5,863 nt of DNA from JBBIOI01 sp037443425. GTDB taxonomy: Bacteria; Desulfobacterota; BSN033; UBA1163. How positions within the stretch are numbered: the stretch's first letter is position 1; each line of letters opens with the position of its first letter. Below, in pieces: positions 1 through 5,863 of this stretch. The position numbers and the translations under genes are program-made. The stretch spans positions 1 through 5,863 of the forward strand of contig JBBIOI010000165.1 of assembly GCA_037443425.1 (NCBI GenBank), given 5' to 3'. The notes beneath the pieces were generated by a model, which ran no database searches, was not told the DNA's origin, and saw only the letters and a program-made list of their open reading frames with translations.

Positions 1-1
1 A

Positions 2-1102
2 AAAAGAGAATATCAGAACATAAGAGATGAGATTTTCTCTGCCATTGAAAGGGTTTTTGAAAAGGGTAAGTTTATATTGGGCGAAGAGGTTTCTCTTTTT
101 GAGGAAGAATTTGCCCATTACTGTGGTGTTCGATATGGAGTAGGAGTTGGTTCAGGGACCGATGCCCTTTACTTAGCCCTTAAAGCCTCGGGGATTGGAG
201 AAGGGGATGAGGTCATTACAGTGAGTTATTCATTTGTAGCTACTGCACTTGCAATTTCATTTACAGGAGCAAAACCCATATTTATTGATATCGATCCAGA
301 GACATATACAATGGATCCAAATTTTCTTGAAGATTTTTTAAAAAGGAGGGGAAAAAGGATAAAGGCAATTATTCCAGTTCATATTTATGGACATCCTTCA
401 GATATGGATTCAATAATGGAGATATCGAATAAATACGGTTTGGTTGTAATTGAAGATGCGTGTCAGGCACACGGAGCAGAATATAAAGGAAAGAAGGCTG
501 GAGTATTTGGATTGATGTCATGTTTCAGTTTCTACCCAACAAAGAACCTGGGAGGATATGGGGATGGAGGGATGGTTTTAACAGATGACAAGAAATTCTA
601 TGAAAAACTATTGCTGCTCAGAAATTACGGAGAGAAAAGAAAATATCATCATTTCATAAAAGGGGAAAACAGTCGTTTAGATGAGATACAAGCAGCCATT
701 TTAAGGGTAAAATTAAAATACCTTGATAGCTGGAATGAGAAGAGGAGGAAGATTGCATTTTTGTATAAAGAAAATCTTAAAGACACAAACATTATCCTTC
801 CTATGGAGAAAGATGGAATAAAACATGTTTATCACCTTTTTGTAATTCGGACAAGTAGGAGAAATGAGTTACAGAAGTTTCTAAGAGAGAAGGGAATTTT
901 TACATTAATCCATTACCCCATTCCAATTCATCTGCAGAATGCATTTAAAGACAGTGGCTATAAGAGAAAAGATCTTCCTGTAACAGAGAAATGTGCACGA
1001 GAAGTTTTATCCTTGCCAATTTTTAATGGAATTACAGAAGAGGCTGTTATAGAAGTTACGAATGAGGTTAAAAATTTTAATCTGAAAAATAGATTAATAT
1101 GA
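2..1102 (+). CDS. DegT/DnrJ/EryC1/StrS family sugar aminotransferase (5' partial)
   Basis: PLP-dependent aminotransferase expected to convert a nucleotide-linked keto-sugar to an amino-sugar in the cytoplasm, usually with glutamate as donor. The frame is open from base 2, and the residues before the TTG at 77 (KREYQNIRDEI, then ERVFEKGKFILGEEV) match the normal family N-terminus. TTG 77 is therefore internal, and probably fewer than ten residues lie outside the window. Counting from base 2, the GSGTDA phosphate-binding loop is at about residues 50-55, VIEDACQAHGA (pyridine-N-binding Asp) at about 149-159, and SFYPTKNLGGYGDGG carries the Schiff-base lysine at about residue 181 (codon 542-544). 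NSRLDEIQAAIL follows at about 223-234. The FYPTKNLG and YHH...NSRLDE pattern resembles 3-amino-sugar enzymes (QdtB/FdtB/DesV type), but the substrate cannot be fixed. The stop overlaps the next start (ATGA). Family very sure; substrate unknown. Confidence 0.95.
   Translation, partial: KREYQNIRDEIFSAIERVFEKGKFILGEEVSLFEEEFAHYCGVRYGVGVGSGTDALYLALKASGIGEGDEVITVSYSFVATALAISFTGAKPIFIDIDPETYTMDPNFLEDFLKRRGKRIKAIIPVHIYGHPSDMDSIMEISNKYGLVVIEDACQAHGAEYKGKKAGVFGLMSCFSFYPTKNLGGYGDGGMVLTDDKKFYEKLLLLRNYGEKRKYHHFIKGENSRLDEIQAAILRVKLKYLDSWNEKRRKIAFLYKENLKDTNIILPMEKDGIKHVYHLFVIRTSRRNELQKFLREKGIFTLIHYPIPIHLQNAFKDSGYKRKDLPVTEKCAREVLSLPIFNGITEEAVIEVTNEVKNFNLKNRLI
1099..1102 (+). other. ATGA stop/start overlap (aminotransferase to methyltransferase)
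   Basis: The TGA stop of the aminotransferase shares bases with the ATG of the methyltransferase. The upstream sequence is A/T-rich without a recognisable Shine-Dalgarno, so re-initiation by ribosomes finishing the first gene is the likely way the second is translated. Confidence 0.7.
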
Positions 1103-1851
1103 AAGATAGCTTTTTTTCTAAAATTTTGGGTCTGAAAAGTCCTCAGGATAAAATTGTAGATATATTTAAACAATTTGGAAATAAAGGAAAACTTTTAGAT
1201 GCGCCTTGTGGTTATGGACATATATCAAAAAGACTGGAAGAAATAGGATTCGAAGTTATTGCAGTAGATATTAATCCGCAATTATTTTGTTTCAAGGAGA
1301 TATCATGTGAAAAAGTTGATCTTAACCAAGACTTGCCTTTTAAAGACGAATCATTTCACTTTGTTCTCTGTTCTAATGGAATTGAACACCTTGAAGACCC
1401 ATTCCATTTCATTCGGGAATGCTATAGAATTCTTAAAAAGAATGGGAAGATTCTTATTACTACCCCAAATATATTGAATCTTAAAGCAAGATTAGCCAAC
1501 CTTCTTGTAGGGTTTAACCATTTTAAAGGGAGGCCCTATAATGAAGTTGACTCTTATAAAGGAGGAGAACATATTAACCTTGCCAATTATTATGAAATTA
1601 GAATTAATCTACATCGTAATGGTTTTAAAATCCTTGAAGCTACAACTCATAAATTTAGCAATACTGCTATGCTTTTATTTCCTCTGGTTCCTTTCGTTTA
1701 CTCATTTACATATAGAGCTTTTAAAAGAGAGAAAAATAAATCACAAATGGAAAGAAACAAAGAAATTTTAAAACATGTTTTATCAGCTGATCTATTGTTT
1801 GGAAAGAAATTATTTATACTGGCAGAAAAAGATGAAAGATATATAAAGTGA
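1099..1851 (+). CDS. Class I SAM-dependent methyltransferase (Methyltransf_11/23-like)
   Basis: A 250-residue protein with a Rossmann-type SAM-binding core. Motif I is LLDAPCGYG (residues 32-40). The acidic residue that binds the SAM ribose is Asp57 in VIAVDIN. Motif II is CSNGIEHLEDP (91-101), followed by YRILKKNGKILITTPN (109-124), the strand-4/5 region typical of UbiG-like enzymes. The C-terminal part (about 125-250) is less conserved and contains a hydrophobic stretch, MLLFPLVPFVYSF (191-203), that could form the acceptor pocket or touch the membrane. The ATG lies in an ATGA overlap with the aminotransferase stop, and no clear Shine-Dalgarno precedes it, so translational coupling is likely. 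By context it probably methylates a sugar (O- or N-) or a lipid-linked glycan intermediate; the acceptor is unknown. Fold sure, role inferred. Confidence 0.9.
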   Translation: MKDSFFSKILGLKSPQDKIVDIFKQFGNKGKLLDAPCGYGHISKRLEEIGFEVIAVDINPQLFCFKEISCEKVDLNQDLPFKDESFHFVLCSNGIEHLEDPFHFIRECYRILKKNGKILITTPNILNLKARLANLLVGFNHFKGRPYNEVDSYKGGEHINLANYYEIRINLHRNGFKILEATTHKFSNTAMLLFPLVPFVYSFTYRAFKREKNKSQMERNKEILKHVLSADLLFGKKLFILAEKDERYIK

Positions 1852-1853
1852 GT

Positions 1854-3023
1854 ATGAAGATCCTACATCTATTTAGCGAATGGAAATGGACAGGACCATC
1901 AGAGCCCATTTTAAATCTTTGCCAAGAACTTGAAAAAAGAGGCCACGAGGTGGTGCTTGCATATAGAAAGCCTCCCTTTACTGTTGAAGACAGTTTAGAG
2001 AAAAGGGTTCGTGAGAGAAAGGCTCGGGCAATAGACTTTTTTCACCTAAATCGTCCTATTAAACTATACTCATTTTCTTCGATTAGAGATAACATATCCG
2101 ATATAATTAATCTCACAGATTATATTCGAAAGGAGAAGTTTGATATAATAAATGTTCATCAATCACATGATCATATATTAGGTGGGATTTCAGCTCGAAG
2201 ATGTAGCTCTTCTGTCCTTATTATACGTACCGATCATAAACACGACTCAATCGAACCAGGTATCGGTAATCGTTTTCTTATTTCCCGATATACAGATGGT
2301 ATCATAACATTTTCAGAGATTGGAAGGGTAAAAGATTCGAAAAATTTTGGAATCCCAGAAGAGAGGGTGGCTAAGATAAATCCAGCTTTGGATTTAGATA
2401 AATATCGATTTTCAAAGGGATTTAAAGATATGAGGCCTGTCTTTGGCATTAAGGACGATGAGGTTATTATAGGTATGGTAGCCCGTTTCCAAAGATACAG
2501 AAGGACAGAGGTATTTCTTAAGGCCTTTAAGTCTATAATCAACGAATTTCCTAAGGTAAAACTCCTTTTAGTAGGTCGTTCGAGTCAGATGAATGAAAGT
2601 GTTATAAAACCGATGAAGAGATTGGGTATTGAACCATGGGTTATACTTGCTGGATATAGAACAGATGATTATCTTGATACTCTTGCCTGTATGGATATCT
2701 TTGTGTTTCTTATGCCTGGCTCTGATGGTACTGCAAGGGCTTTAAGAGAGGCAATGGCAATGGGAAAGCCTTCTGTGGTAGCAGATCGAGGAATACTGCC
2801 AGAGTTGGTAGAAAATGGTGTTTCAGGATTTGTGGTTAGAGATGAGCCTGAAAGCCTTACCAGTGCTACCCTTACTTTACTACGAAATCGGGAGCTAATG
2901 AAATCGATGGGGAGGGTAGCTTATGAAAAGGCGCATCGTGAGTTTCGCCTTGATCGACAGGCTGAGGAAGTTGAAAAATTCTATAGAGAGATGATCAGAC
3001 TTGGTCCATGGAAAAGAGTCTAA
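1854..3023 (+). CDS. GT4-type glycosyltransferase (GT-B fold)
   Basis: Retaining GT-B glycosyltransferase expected to transfer a sugar from a nucleotide donor to a growing glycan at the cytoplasmic face of the membrane. I chose ATG 1854 because the protein then begins MKILHLF, the usual first strand; GTG 1848, overlapping the upstream stop as GTGA, is an equally possible start adding two residues. The N-domain has WTGPSEPILNLCQELEKRGHEV (13-34) where many relatives have GG. The C-domain starts near VIIGMVARFQRYRR (205-218) and has PGSDGTARALREAMAMGKP (288-306). The GT4 E-x7-E motif reads D291-x7-E299, and Arg stands where the common RLxxxKG motif has Lys. These look like subfamily traits rather than decay, since the frame is intact and the length (389 aa) normal. 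VADRGILPELVENG (309-322) is the standard donor-site follow-on. Its last 16 bases overlap the next gene. Donor and acceptor unknown. Confidence 0.9.
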   Translation: MKILHLFSEWKWTGPSEPILNLCQELEKRGHEVVLAYRKPPFTVEDSLEKRVRERKARAIDFFHLNRPIKLYSFSSIRDNISDIINLTDYIRKEKFDIINVHQSHDHILGGISARRCSSSVLIIRTDHKHDSIEPGIGNRFLISRYTDGIITFSEIGRVKDSKNFGIPEERVAKINPALDLDKYRFSKGFKDMRPVFGIKDDEVIIGMVARFQRYRRTEVFLKAFKSIINEFPKVKLLLVGRSSQMNESVIKPMKRLGIEPWVILAGYRTDDYLDTLACMDIFVFLMPGSDGTARALREAMAMGKPSVVADRGILPELVENGVSGFVVRDEPESLTSATLTLLRNRELMKSMGRVAYEKAHREFRLDRQAEEVEKFYREMIRLGPWKRV

Positions 3024-4186
3024 TAAGGTTTGCTACAGCTATTTTAGACTTTTCGATTAGAAAAGGAGGGGCAGAAAGATATCTCATAGATCTTTGCAAT
3101 AGGATGGTTAAAGATGGATATGAGGTTCATGTGTATTCAGAGCGCTGGGATGAGGAATTCCCTGGGATAGTTCTACATAAGGTAAAGACAATTCCATTTC
3201 CAAAGAGTATTCGGCTTCTTTCATTTGCATATAAAGCAACGAAGGAGATGGAAAAGGGAAGGTATGATATTACATTAGGTGTAGGAAATACTTTAAAAGC
3301 GGATATTCTACAGCCTCACGGTGGTGTTCATTGGGCATGGTTCCTGAGAAGTCTTAGGGCTTATGAAAATCCTGTTTTATGGTTTATGAAATTTTTAGGT
3401 CGTTTACTCAGTCCAAAGCAGTGGATACAAAATTATATTGAAAAAGCACCATTTAAAAGAAAGGCTTTTAAGAAAGTCATTGCCATCTCTGAAATGGTCA
3501 AAGAGGATTTAATAAGATGGTATAAGATTTCAGAGGATCGAATTGCTGTAATATATAATGGAGTGGATATTAAGCGTTTTCATCCAAGTAATCGCCAGCA
3601 TCGAGAAGAGATTAGAAAAAGGCATGGAATCGGAGGAGAATTTGTTATCCTTTTCGTTTCAAATAATTTCAGGATGAAAGGTCTTGGGTTTTTAATCAAG
3701 GCCTTTGCTAAAATAAAATTCATATATAATAGTGAATTGAAACTTTTAATTTTAGGAAGGGATAATCCTAAACCATATCTCAGGTTAGCTAAACGATTAG
3801 GTGTTAATGGTGATTTAATATTTGCAGGTTCAACAGATGAACCAGAAAAGTATTATGGAGCAGCAGATATATTGGTTCACCCAACTTTTTATGATGCATG
3901 CTCCCTTACAGTTATTGAAGCACTTGCCAGCGGTCTCCCGGTTATTACCACCTCTTTTAACGGTGCAAGTGGTATTATTAAAGGAGTAAAAGCAAGCAAA
4001 GTTATTCACAACCCAAAAGATGTAGATGGGCTTGCCGAAAATATAAGATATTTTTTAAATCAAGAAGTTTTAAAAAAGGCTTCAGAATTTTCACGGCAAA
4101 TTGCTGAAAAATATTCAGAAGAAAGGAATTGGTTTGAAGTAAAACAGCTCTTCCAAAATTTACACAGGGAGTCTTATGAAAAATGA
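3008..4186 (+). CDS. GT4-type glycosyltransferase, WaaG (LPS core glucosyltransferase)-like
   Basis: A 392-residue GT-B glycosyltransferase. The N-terminal KGGAERYL (19-26) is the GG loop; PHGGVHWAW (103-111) lies in the N-domain; YNGVDIKRFHP (183-193) is the interdomain linker. NNFRMKGLGFLIKAF (219-233) holds the Lys of the donor phosphate site, and LILGRDNPKPY (247-257), HPTFYDACSLTVIEALASG (291-309) and GLPVITT (309-315) complete the donor domain. The LILGRDNPKPY to GAADILVHP stretch strongly recalls WaaG/RfaG, which glucosylates the first heptose of the LPS inner core. E-x7-E reads D296-x7-E304. Residues 109-143 are unusually rich in Trp, Arg and Lys. An in-frame TAG at 2984-2986 rules out starts further upstream, and ATG 3008 overlaps the previous gene by 16 bases. 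A role in core or O-chain assembly is likely; the exact sugar is not determinable. Confidence 0.92.
   Translation: MEKSLIRFATAILDFSIRKGGAERYLIDLCNRMVKDGYEVHVYSERWDEEFPGIVLHKVKTIPFPKSIRLLSFAYKATKEMEKGRYDITLGVGNTLKADILQPHGGVHWAWFLRSLRAYENPVLWFMKFLGRLLSPKQWIQNYIEKAPFKRKAFKKVIAISEMVKEDLIRWYKISEDRIAVIYNGVDIKRFHPSNRQHREEIRKRHGIGGEFVILFVSNNFRMKGLGFLIKAFAKIKFIYNSELKLLILGRDNPKPYLRLAKRLGVNGDLIFAGSTDEPEKYYGAADILVHPTFYDACSLTVIEALASGLPVITTSFNGASGIIKGVKASKVIHNPKDVDGLAENIRYFLNQEVLKKASEFSRQIAEKYSEERNWFEVKQLFQNLHRESYEK
4166..4171 (+). promoter_or_regulatory. Candidate ribosome binding site for the hexapeptide acyltransferase
   Basis: AGGGAG is the best Shine-Dalgarno-like match at any junction in the window. 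It lies inside the end of the WaaG-like gene, 11 bases before ATG 4183, a slightly long spacing. It supports the 4183 start. The nearer ATG at 4176 is in another frame and leads only to a very short reading frame. Confidence 0.4.
4183..4186 (+). other. ATGA stop/start overlap (WaaG-like transferase to acyltransferase)
   Basis: The stop of the glycosyltransferase and the start of the acyltransferase share ATGA, which suggests translational coupling and a shared transcript. Unlike the overlap at 1099, an AGGGAG sequence precedes this one. Confidence 0.7.
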
Positions 4187-4758
4187 AGAAGAAGTTCTTT
4201 TGGTACCCAATTTTAAATATTAAAAATCGTTTTATTTTCGGTTCGTATGGTAAAGATGTCTATATTGAGCGTGGAGTTATAATAAATAGGCCAAGATTTG
4301 TTCATATTGGAAATCATGTGCGCATAAAACGTAATACAAGTATTAATCTTCATCCCATTAACAAAAAAGAAAATGGAATATTACTTTATATCGGCGACAA
4401 TGTTATCATCTCGGAGAGTTGTTTCATAAGTGCATGTAACAAAATAGTGATAGAAGAGAATGTAGGAATATCTCCAAATGTTATGATAATTGATAATTCA
4501 AGAAAACCTGGCGATGTAATTCGGCCAAGTAAAGAACAGAAAGTAGAAGCGGGTTTTGTTCACATCGGAGCTGATTCTTGGGTTGCTTATGGTGCATGCG
4601 TCCTTCCAAATGTGAAGATAGGAAGGCATTGTATCATTGGTGCCCTTTCTGTTGTTACTAAGGATATTCCTGATTATTCAGTAGCAATAGGGGCACCAGC
4701 AAAGGTCATAAAAAGATTTGATTTTGAGACAAGGAAATGGGTGAGAGTAGATGAGTGA
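4183..4758 (+). CDS. Hexapeptide-repeat (left-handed beta-helix) acyltransferase, MAT/WbbJ-like
   Basis: A 191-residue protein of the size usual for maltose-O-acetyltransferase-like sugar acetyltransferases, which act as trimers with acetyl-CoA. Imperfect hexapeptide turns run through VYIERGVIIN (26-35), VHIGNHVRIKRN (40-51), LYIGDNVIISES (68-79), IVIEENVGISPNV (88-100), VHIGADSWVAYGACVLPNVKIGRHCIIGALSVVTKDI (126-162), ending in the classic YSVAIGAPAKVIKRF (165-179), which forms the CoA-side cap. The odd point is residues 101-106, MIIDNS: relatives usually have Asp-His here with His as catalytic base, but this protein has Asp104-Asn105. It may still acylate using another residue, or may be inactive. 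It follows the WaaG-like gene with an ATGA overlap. With the sugar aminotransferase upstream, N-acylation of an amino sugar is a reasonable guess; O-acetylation of the polymer is equally possible. Confidence 0.92.
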   Translation: MKKKFFWYPILNIKNRFIFGSYGKDVYIERGVIINRPRFVHIGNHVRIKRNTSINLHPINKKENGILLYIGDNVIISESCFISACNKIVIEENVGISPNVMIIDNSRKPGDVIRPSKEQKVEAGFVHIGADSWVAYGACVLPNVKIGRHCIIGALSVVTKDIPDYSVAIGAPAKVIKRFDFETRKWVRVDE

Positions 4759-5383
4759 GGAGATTTCCTGGTCAAAATTATTTGAATATAGAGATAAGTT
4801 TCATAAACAGTACCCTGAAGTTTGGGATTTGAAGATTCTAAGGAAAAGATTTCCTTTCATCCTAAAAAATATAAAAGAGGGTGAAAAGATTCTTGATGTA
4901 GGGGCTTATGATAGAGCTATTGAGGGTCGATTAAAAAGACATCTTCCAAATATTCTGTATAAAAGTGTGGATATAGATCGTCAGAAATTTCATGATTTTT
5001 ATAGTCTCGACGATGTGAATGAGACATTTGACCTGGTATTTTTATTTGAGGTTATAGAACATTTAACAATTGAAGAAGGGATAAATGTTTTACGCAAGAT
5101 TTACAATTTGCTAAATCCTGAAGGTCGCCTAATACTCAGTACTCCAAATATATTTAATCCAGGACGCTTCTGGAGAGATGCATCGCATAAACAAGCCTAT
5201 TGTTATGATGAGCTTGCGGGAATACTTTTAGCTCAGGGATATGAGATAAAAGAGATTTACAGGACCTACAATGATGCCTTACATAAGTATCTGTTCAGGG
5301 TTTATATTATGTCACACATTCATCGATACTTGGGTATCGACTTCGCAAAATCTATCTTGATTTTGGCTCAAAAGAGAATTTAG
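4751..5383 (+). CDS. Class I SAM-dependent methyltransferase (UbiG/Methyltransf_23-like)
   Basis: A 210-residue protein with a methyltransferase core: motif I ILDVGAYDRAIEG (47-59), an acidic pair in SVDIDR (72-77), motif II LVFLFEVIEHL (95-105) and LLNPEGRLILSTPN (120-133). The EVIEHL and STPN pairing is characteristic of UbiG-like and glycan-cluster methyltransferases. Motif I keeps Asp49 and Gly51 but lacks the later glycines of the usual DxGxGxG. After the core come FNPGRFWRDASHKQAYCYDEL (135-155) and a short C-terminal domain with many aromatic and basic residues. It is shorter than the other methyltransferase here and aligns with it only in the core, so it is not a recent duplicate. ATG 4751 overlaps the acyltransferase stop by eight bases; a GGGTGAG stretch just upstream could be a weak ribosome binding site. 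The acceptor is probably a sugar residue, by context only. Confidence 0.9.
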   Translation: MSEEISWSKLFEYRDKFHKQYPEVWDLKILRKRFPFILKNIKEGEKILDVGAYDRAIEGRLKRHLPNILYKSVDIDRQKFHDFYSLDDVNETFDLVFLFEVIEHLTIEEGINVLRKIYNLLNPEGRLILSTPNIFNPGRFWRDASHKQAYCYDELAGILLAQGYEIKEIYRTYNDALHKYLFRVYIMSHIHRYLGIDFAKSILILAQKRI

Positions 5384-5385
5384 AG

Positions 5386-5863
5386 ATGAAGATTATCTTT
5401 CTTACTCATAAAAGCAATCAAGGGCATCGGTTCAGGGTAGAACAATACTTTCCTTTTTTAAGAATGAATCATATAGACCCCGTATGGCAACCACTTCCAG
5501 ATTCGATCACGGAGCGTTTCACCATTTATAAAAGACTCAAAGATTTTGATTTTGTATGTTTCCAGAGAAGGCTGATTTCTCCTCTTGAATTTTTCTGTGT
5601 TCGAAGGAGATCCAGAAGGATTATATTTGATCTTGACGACGCAGTGATGTATCGATCCTCAAGCTCGAGAAACCCTTATTCATTTTCAAGGTTGATTAAA
5701 TTCAGATACATGGTAAAGGGAAGCGATTTGGTAATTGCTGGTAATCAGTTTTTAAAGAAAGAAGTTTTAAAGATAGATCCAGAGAAGAAGGTCTTTATGA
5801 TTCCGACCCCTATTGATATCAATCTTTATCCAAAAAAGAAGGAGATTTACAACAGTCCAGAAA
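5386..5863 (+). CDS. GT4-like glycosyltransferase, N-terminal part (3' partial)
   Basis: ATG 5386 begins two bases after the preceding stop and the frame stays open to the window end, giving 159 complete codons. The protein starts MKIIFLTHKS, then HRFRVEQYFPFL (14-25), the Arg-rich QY/P motif seen near the start of many GT-B transferases. It continues with FDFVCFQRRL (54-63), IIFDLDDAVMYRSS (79-92), a FDLDDA motif common in one group of GT4 enzymes, and VIAGNQFLKKEV (116-127). IPTPIDINLYP (139-149) corresponds to the interdomain linker that reads PNGVDxxxFxP in other members. Only the N-terminal acceptor domain and the start of the linker are visible; the donor-binding domain with the E-x7-E motif lies beyond the window. 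Weak AAAGAGAA at 5371-5378 may serve as ribosome binding site. It continues the same operon and adds a third transferase. Confidence 0.88.
   Translation, partial: MKIIFLTHKSNQGHRFRVEQYFPFLRMNHIDPVWQPLPDSITERFTIYKRLKDFDFVCFQRRLISPLEFFCVRRRSRRIIFDLDDAVMYRSSSSRNPYSFSRLIKFRYMVKGSDLVIAGNQFLKKEVLKIDPEKKVFMIPTPIDINLYPKKKEIYNSPE

Noticed and set aside
1109..1142. CTTTT...AAAAG weak hairpin near the start of the first methyltransferase, as a possible regulatory structure
   Set aside because: The stem is about five base pairs with a long loop and is inside coding sequence, so it has no support.
958..1173. Reverse-strand open frame of 71 codons across the aminotransferase/methyltransferase junction
   Set aside because: It is antisense to two well-supported genes and its product is a low-complexity Phe/Ser/Thr-rich sequence with no recognisable motif.
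1541..1771. Forward open frame of 76 codons inside the first methyltransferase
   Set aside because: It is a shifted frame of a clear gene; its Leu/Ile-rich product is what AT-rich coding DNA gives out of frame.
2234..2542. Reverse-strand open frame of 102 codons inside the first GT4 gene
   Set aside because: It is antisense to conserved glycosyltransferase sequence, with no plausible ribosome binding site or protein motif seen.
4051..4077. Inverted repeat TTTTTTAAA / TTTAAAAAA with a 9-base loop, a possible terminator
   Set aside because: The stem is only A and T, lies within the WaaG-like coding region, and has no following T-tract; it is expected by chance in AT-rich DNA.
1099..5383. Recent duplication of the two methyltransferases (shared TPNIxN motif)
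   Set aside because: Similarity is confined to the family core motifs; lengths, motif I and C-terminal domains differ, so they are at most distant family members.

Overview
The window is a 5.9 kb piece of a surface-polysaccharide (lipopolysaccharide/O-antigen or related glycan) biosynthesis cluster from an AT-rich prokaryote, most likely a Gram-negative bacterium. That reading rests on a WaaG-like glycosyltransferase, a nucleotide-sugar aminotransferase and the packed single-strand layout. By eye the codon use leans to AGA/AGG for arginine and ATA for isoleucine, as in many low-GC uncultured, sulfate-reducing or thermophilic lineages. No 16S or other marker gene is present, so no taxon can be named from the sequence.

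Layout, all on the + strand: (1) 2-1102, DegT/DnrJ/EryC1/StrS sugar aminotransferase, cut at its 5' end by the window edge; (2) 1099-1851, class I SAM-dependent methyltransferase; (3) 1854-3023, GT4-type (GT-B fold) glycosyltransferase; (4) 3008-4186, second GT4-type glycosyltransferase, WaaG-like; (5) 4183-4758, left-handed beta-helix (hexapeptide-repeat) acyltransferase; (6) 4751-5383, second SAM methyltransferase; (7) 5386-5863, N-terminal part of a third GT4-like glycosyltransferase, cut at its 3' end by the window edge. Neighbouring genes overlap by 4 to 16 bases or are separated by 2 bases. There is no room for a promoter or terminator between them, so the segment should be one stretch of a longer operon whose promoter lies upstream.

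A likely joint role, which is inference: the aminotransferase makes a nucleotide-linked amino sugar, the hexapeptide protein acylates an amino or hydroxyl group, the glycosyltransferases assemble the chain, and the two methyltransferases methylate sugar residues. The sugars, linkages and modification sites cannot be read from the sequence.

I found no RNA genes, mobile elements, CRISPR arrays or significant repeats, and no sign of a wholly new system. The points worth a second look are residue-level: an acyltransferase lacking the usual catalytic His, two glycosyltransferases with D-x7-E instead of E-x7-E, a methyltransferase with a degenerate SAM-binding loop, and a possible membrane-contact segment in the WaaG-like protein.
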